From: CALODP01 sp942492055
GTDB lineage: Bacteria; Bacteroidota; Ignavibacteria; Ignavibacteriales; Melioribacteraceae
Assembly (NCBI GenBank): GCA_942492055.1
Contig: CALODP010000016.1
Coordinates: forward strand, 1 to 64,000
Direction of reading: 5' to 3'
Length of the DNA: 64,000 nt
This document shows positions 60,873 to 64,000 of this stretch, piece after piece; position 1 is the first letter of the stretch; every line of letters begins with the position of its first letter. Both the position numbers and the translations under genes were made by a program. The notes beneath the pieces are model-generated. The model did no database searches, was not told the DNA's origin, and worked only from the letters and a program-made list of their open reading frames with translations.

Positions 60873-60921
60873 TTTGCAGCTAATTTGCAATTATTTTTTG
60901 CAGTTAATTCGCGAACGTACA
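60873..60921. repeat. Prophage right end with transposase-site repeats
   Basis: TTTGCAGCTAAT (60873-60884) and TTTGCAGTTAAT (60897-60908) are 24 bp apart and are inverted copies of the left-end core ATTAACTGCAAA. The end itself reads, inward, TGTACGTTCGCG and then the core, in the same register as the left end. The last two bases are CA, as required by Mu-type transposases. Confidence 0.8.
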
Positions 60922-60945
60922 TTAGGATAAATATTGTTTCATTCA

Positions 60946-60953
60946 TATTTTTG
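60946..60953 (+). promoter_or_regulatory. Candidate -7 element of purM
   Basis: TATTTTTG fits TAnnTTTG, 35 bp before the purM start. The prophage ends 24 bp upstream, so any -33 box would lie in the duplicated target or the phage end. Confidence 0.3.
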
Positions 60954-60988
60954 TCCTTTACAAAATAATTAATGATGCGAGGTGTATT

Positions 60989-61984
60989 TTGGGTTCTTCT
61001 TACAAGGAGGCCGGTGTCGATATTCAGGCCGGATCTGAAACAGTAGATAAGATTAAGGATTTAGTGAAATCAACTTTTAATGAGAATGTTGTGACAGGTC
61101 TCGGTCATTTCGGAGCTTTTTACGAAATTGATTACACTAAGTACAAAAAACCGGTTATGGTTTCCAGCGTTGATGGAGTCGGTACAAAACTAATGGTTGC
61201 TTTTATGATGGATAAGCATGACACTATCGGTCAGGATTTGGTTAATCATTGCGTTAATGATATTGCCGTCTGCGGAGCCAAGCCTTTATATTTCATGGAC
61301 TATATGGCTTTCGGCAAATTATTCCCGGAAAAAGCCGAACAAATAGTTAAAGGGTTCGCTATTGCTTGTAAAGAAAATGGTGTTGCCTTGATTGGTGGTG
61401 AAACCGCTGAAATGCCCGGACTTTATAGCCAAAACGATTATGACGTTTCCGGAACAATTGTCGGTATAGTAGAAAAAGATAATATAATCGACGGAAAAAA
61501 TGTAGAGAAAGGGGATGTTCTAATTGGCTTCGAATCAACCGGACTACAAACTAATGGTTATTCTCTTGCAAGAAAAGTCTTATTCGAAAAATACGATATT
61601 AATGATAAGCCTGAAGGTTTCGATAAGTCAATCGGCGAAGAACTCCTCAACGTTCATAGATCATACCTTGATATCATTACTGAATTAAAAGAATCGATTG
61701 AGATCAAAGCCTTTTCCCACATTACAGGTGGCGGAATAATAGGAAACACATCTCGCGTTGTTCCTGAAGGTCTTGAAATTAAAATCGATTGGAAATCATG
61801 GGAACTACCTCCGATTTTTAAATTGATTCAAGAGACAGGTAAAATTTCCGACGAGGAAATGAGAAAAGCATTCAACTTAGGAATCGGATTAATTGCCATC
61901 GTTAAAAAGGATCTGGTAACCAAAGTACAGGATACCGCGAAAAAGTTTGACCTGGGTTCTTACGTAATTGGCGAAATAGCTTAA
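60989..61984 (+). CDS. purM: Phosphoribosylformylglycinamidine cyclo-ligase
   Basis: Closes the imidazole ring of AIR in purine synthesis. It has 331 residues. MGSSYKEAGVDIQAGSETVD is the family N-terminus; SSVDGVGTKLMVAF, CVNDIAVCGAKPLYFMDYMA and GGETAEMPGLY are the PurM motifs. The start is a TTG at 60989: GAGG lies 6 bases upstream and the nearby ATGs are out of frame. The prophage has inserted just upstream of it. Confidence 0.97.
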   Translation: MGSSYKEAGVDIQAGSETVDKIKDLVKSTFNENVVTGLGHFGAFYEIDYTKYKKPVMVSSVDGVGTKLMVAFMMDKHDTIGQDLVNHCVNDIAVCGAKPLYFMDYMAFGKLFPEKAEQIVKGFAIACKENGVALIGGETAEMPGLYSQNDYDVSGTIVGIVEKDNIIDGKNVEKGDVLIGFESTGLQTNGYSLARKVLFEKYDINDKPEGFDKSIGEELLNVHRSYLDIITELKESIEIKAFSHITGGGIIGNTSRVVPEGLEIKIDWKSWELPPIFKLIQETGKISDEEMRKAFNLGIGLIAIVKKDLVTKVQDTAKKFDLGSYVIGEIA

Positions 61985-62005
61985 ATAATAATTGAAAGTT
62001 GTCTT

Positions 62006-63364
62006 ATGTTAATAGATACTCATACTCATCTTTTTTATGAAAATTTCAAAGATGACCTGGATGAAGTTTTTAATCACGCCCTCAATGAGGGCGTTAATTA
62101 TATGATTGTTCCGGCGACGGATTTGGAAACTGCCAAACAATCAATTGCTCTTGCCGAAAAATACTCCGCAATCTACTCTTCCGTTGGAGTACATCCTCAC
62201 GATACCAAGGATTGGAATGATTCCATACTTGATGAGCTCAAAGATTTAGCCGGACATCCGAAGGTAGTAGCAATCGGAGAAATCGGTTTGGACTATTACT
62301 ACGATTTTTCTCCTCGAGAAACTCAAATAATTGCTTTCAGAAAACAATTGGATCTTGCCTTAGCGTTAAATCTTCCGGTTATTATCCATAATCGTGACGC
62401 TAACGAAGATACAATGAATATCCTAAGAGAGTACAAAAACACATCTCTGAAAGCCCAATTACATTGCTTTGCCGGCACTTTGGAGAACGCCAGAGAACTT
62501 GTCGACATGGGGCATTATATTTCATTTACCGGAAATATTACTTTTAAAAAGATGGAACATCTCCGTGAGATTGCCAAGCATATTGAACTTGACAACCTTT
62601 TGCTTGAAACAGACTCTCCTTTTATGACTCCTGTTCCTTTCAGAGGAAAAAGGAACGAGCCTGCTCACGTTAAGTTAGTTGCAGAAAAGTTGGCAGAACT
62701 TCACAATACAACATTCGAAGATGTTGCAAGATCCACAACAGCAAATGTAAAACGTCTATTTGCTATAGGCACAGATTTGAAACTGAGCTTTACTTATCAG
62801 CTTGGAGATTCCCTATATATCAACATAACCAACAGATGTAATGCTGATTGTGTATTCTGTGATCGCAAAGGTGCCGCGATAGTAAAAGGCTATAGCTTGA
62901 AAATGAAAAAGTCAGAAGAACCTCCTGCAGCAACATATATTGAAGAAATCGGTGATCCGACAAAATATAAAGAAATTGTTTTTTGCGGATATGGTGAACC
63001 GACTATTCGTTGGGATGTCGTCCTTGAAATAGCGAGGTATGTTAAATCCAGAGGGGGCAAAACAAGATTAAATACTGACGGACACGGAAATTACATCAAC
63101 AAATATGATATTACCCCAGATTTGCAAGATTTGATTGATACTGTTTCCATAAGCCTCAATTCGGTTGATCCGGAGCAGTACGCAAATCTTATGAGAGTAA
63201 AGCCCGAAATGCATACCGAAATGATCAACTTCGCGAAAAAAGCAAAGCAATACTCAAAAGTTGTTATGTCCATTGTTGGAATCAAAGAGGTTGACGCACA
63301 AAAAGCTCGTGAGTTTGTAACTAATGAAATCGGAGTAGAATTCCGAGAACGTGAATACTTTTAA
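62006..63364 (+). CDS. TatD-family nuclease fused to a radical SAM domain
   Basis: A 452-residue fusion. Residues 1-255 are TatD: metal site DTHTHLFYENF, the VGVHPHDTKDW loop, IGEIGLDYYYDFSP, and NLLLETDSPFMTPVPFRGK. Residues about 265-452 are a TatD-linked radical SAM domain with CNADCVFCDRKG as the CxxxCxxC iron-sulphur motif (about residues 278-285) and FCGYGEPTIRWD. TatD enzymes are metal-dependent nucleases; the partner radical SAM reaction is unknown. Separate but adjacent versions of the pair are common, so the fusion supports a shared pathway. Confidence 0.93.
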   Translation: MLIDTHTHLFYENFKDDLDEVFNHALNEGVNYMIVPATDLETAKQSIALAEKYSAIYSSVGVHPHDTKDWNDSILDELKDLAGHPKVVAIGEIGLDYYYDFSPRETQIIAFRKQLDLALALNLPVIIHNRDANEDTMNILREYKNTSLKAQLHCFAGTLENARELVDMGHYISFTGNITFKKMEHLREIAKHIELDNLLLETDSPFMTPVPFRGKRNEPAHVKLVAEKLAELHNTTFEDVARSTTANVKRLFAIGTDLKLSFTYQLGDSLYINITNRCNADCVFCDRKGAAIVKGYSLKMKKSEEPPAATYIEEIGDPTKYKEIVFCGYGEPTIRWDVVLEIARYVKSRGGKTRLNTDGHGNYINKYDITPDLQDLIDTVSISLNSVDPEQYANLMRVKPEMHTEMINFAKKAKQYSKVVMSIVGIKEVDAQKAREFVTNEIGVEFREREYF

Positions 63365-63379
63365 TCCAAAAGGGATGCC

Positions 63380-64000
63380 ATGAAAAATAATATTCTTTTT
63401 GCTCTTTTTTTCTTTCTAGTTTCGACCCTTTTCGCTCAGACAAATTACCCTTACGTGAAATCCGATTTGGATTTGTTATTAAACGATAGCTTTTTCAAAA
63501 AATCTCAAATTTCATTTTGCGCATATGATCTCACAGCAAAGGATATTATCTATCGAAAGGATGAAAAATTATTGCTTCATCCGGCCTCGAATATGAAAGT
63601 AATAACTTCAGCCGCCGGACTTGTTTTTCTCGGCACGGATTACAATTTTTCTACTTCAATAGCTTTAACCGGTGATATAGTCGATTCTACATTGAACGGT
63701 GACATTATCTTCATTGGAAAAGGAGATCCGGATTTTTCCTATTCCGATCTTGATTCATTGATAAGGGAGATAAAAACACTCGGGATCAATAGAATTACCG
63801 GAAATCTTATAGGAAATATCTCTTACCTTGATTCTACTTATTGGGGAAAAGGTTGGATGTGGGATGACGATCCTTATACTGATTTTCCTTATATGAGTCC
63901 GTTACTGATAAATGACGCTGCCCTTGATATTATTGTTTCTCCTTCCGAAACCGGAAATATTGCAGATATAAAATTCTTTCCTGACAATGATTATGTCTCG
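63380..64000 (+). CDS. dacB: PBP4-type D-Ala-D-Ala carboxypeptidase (N-terminal part, cut by window edge)
   Basis: 207 codons are present to the window edge. A signal peptide (KNNILFALFFFLVSTLFAQ, cleaved before Gln) leads to the S-x-x-K active site in HPASNMKVITSAAGL (about residue 72). Then follow FIGKGDPDF and the extra domain region (GNLIGNISYLDSTYWGKGWM) of PBP4/DacB, which cleaves or hydrolyses peptidoglycan stem peptides in the periplasm. ATG 63380 lies 15 bp after the TatD fusion stop. Confidence 0.88.
   Translation, partial: MKNNILFALFFFLVSTLFAQTNYPYVKSDLDLLLNDSFFKKSQISFCAYDLTAKDIIYRKDEKLLLHPASNMKVITSAAGLVFLGTDYNFSTSIALTGDIVDSTLNGDIIFIGKGDPDFSYSDLDSLIREIKTLGINRITGNLIGNISYLDSTYWGKGWMWDDDPYTDFPYMSPLLINDAALDIIVSPSETGNIADIKFFPDNDYVS

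Larger units (their letters stand above)
33492..60921. mobile_element. Mu-like transposable prophage, 27.4 kb
   Basis: Left end at 33492 and right end at 60921 both read inward as TG, 11-12 bases, then ATTAACTGCAAA in identical register. The flanks share TTAG (33488-33491 and 60922-60925); counting a shared A the duplication could be ATTAG, close to the 5 bp made by Mu. Inside lie a repressor switch, a MuA-like transposase, DUF3164, an M15 peptidase, terminase, a DUF935 portal, capsid and siphovirus-type tail genes. It is inserted between the divergent hrcA and purM start regions. All major genes are intact, so it may be inducible. Confidence 0.92.

Noticed and set aside
33492..60921. tRNA-based attachment site or tyrosine integrase
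   Set aside because: No tRNA gene and no integrase were found; the ends and transposase fit Mu-type insertion.

Overview
The window is about 38% GC by eye and looks like a chromosome segment from the Bacteroidetes/Chlorobi/Ignavibacteria side of the tree. Exported proteins carry signal peptides that end just before a Gln (PBP4-like protein, prophage fibre, small prophage coiled-coil protein). Several start regions contain the Bacteroidetes-type -7 box TAnnTTTG (upstream of carA, pstS, purM and the prophage early operon). The set cNMP-GAF sensor, hrcA-grpE-dnaJ, ComEA/PilM-like genes and a TatD-radical SAM fusion also fits. Phylum is an inference; no rRNA or tRNA gene is present.

Host part, 1-33.4 kb. 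A partial miaA and a cNMP/GAF kinase-like sensor lie on the minus strand, then a 21-bp repeat array (A1), then a plus-strand ECF sigma/anti-sigma pair with a strongly folded leader. Minus-strand blocks follow: carAB, hemH, a Na+/solute symporter with a small membrane partner, and a four-gene stress operon (PrkA kinase, YeaH/DUF444, SpoVR, second PrkA). A short kinase-like gene diverges from the phosphate operon pstSCAB-phoU. A rhodanese/FmdB pair is followed by a 1.5-kb gene-free block holding two more 21-bp arrays (A2, A3). Then come coaD, rsmD, PilM-like, a membrane protein, ComEA-like, dnaJ, grpE and hrcA.

The arrays are the most unusual thing here. In A2 and A3 a heptamer recurs every 21 bp through a homogeneous left arm. 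After a conserved junction, the reverse complement of that same heptamer recurs every 21 bp through a right arm of 12-13 units whose 14-bp spacers are nearly unrelated. The heptamer differs between arrays (TCATGAC versus GAAGCAA), but left and right anchors change together.

Prophage, 33,492-60,921 (27.4 kb), between the divergent hrcA and purM start regions. It is a Mu-type transposable phage: TG...CA ends with matching transposase-site repeats, a (A)TTAG target duplication, a divergent repressor/Ner-like switch, a MuA-like transposase, an M15 endolysin and a DUF3164 protein. The head genes (gp36/gp37-like, terminase, DUF935 portal, gpG-like) are inverted on the minus strand. Tail genes look siphovirus-like: tube, chaperones joined by a U UUU UUA frameshift site, tape measure, tip, fibre. 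The F-type minor head protein carries a C-terminal ADP-ribosyltransferase domain, and the fibre protein begins with a signal peptide. After the prophage come purM, a TatD-radical SAM fusion and a partial PBP4-type carboxypeptidase.
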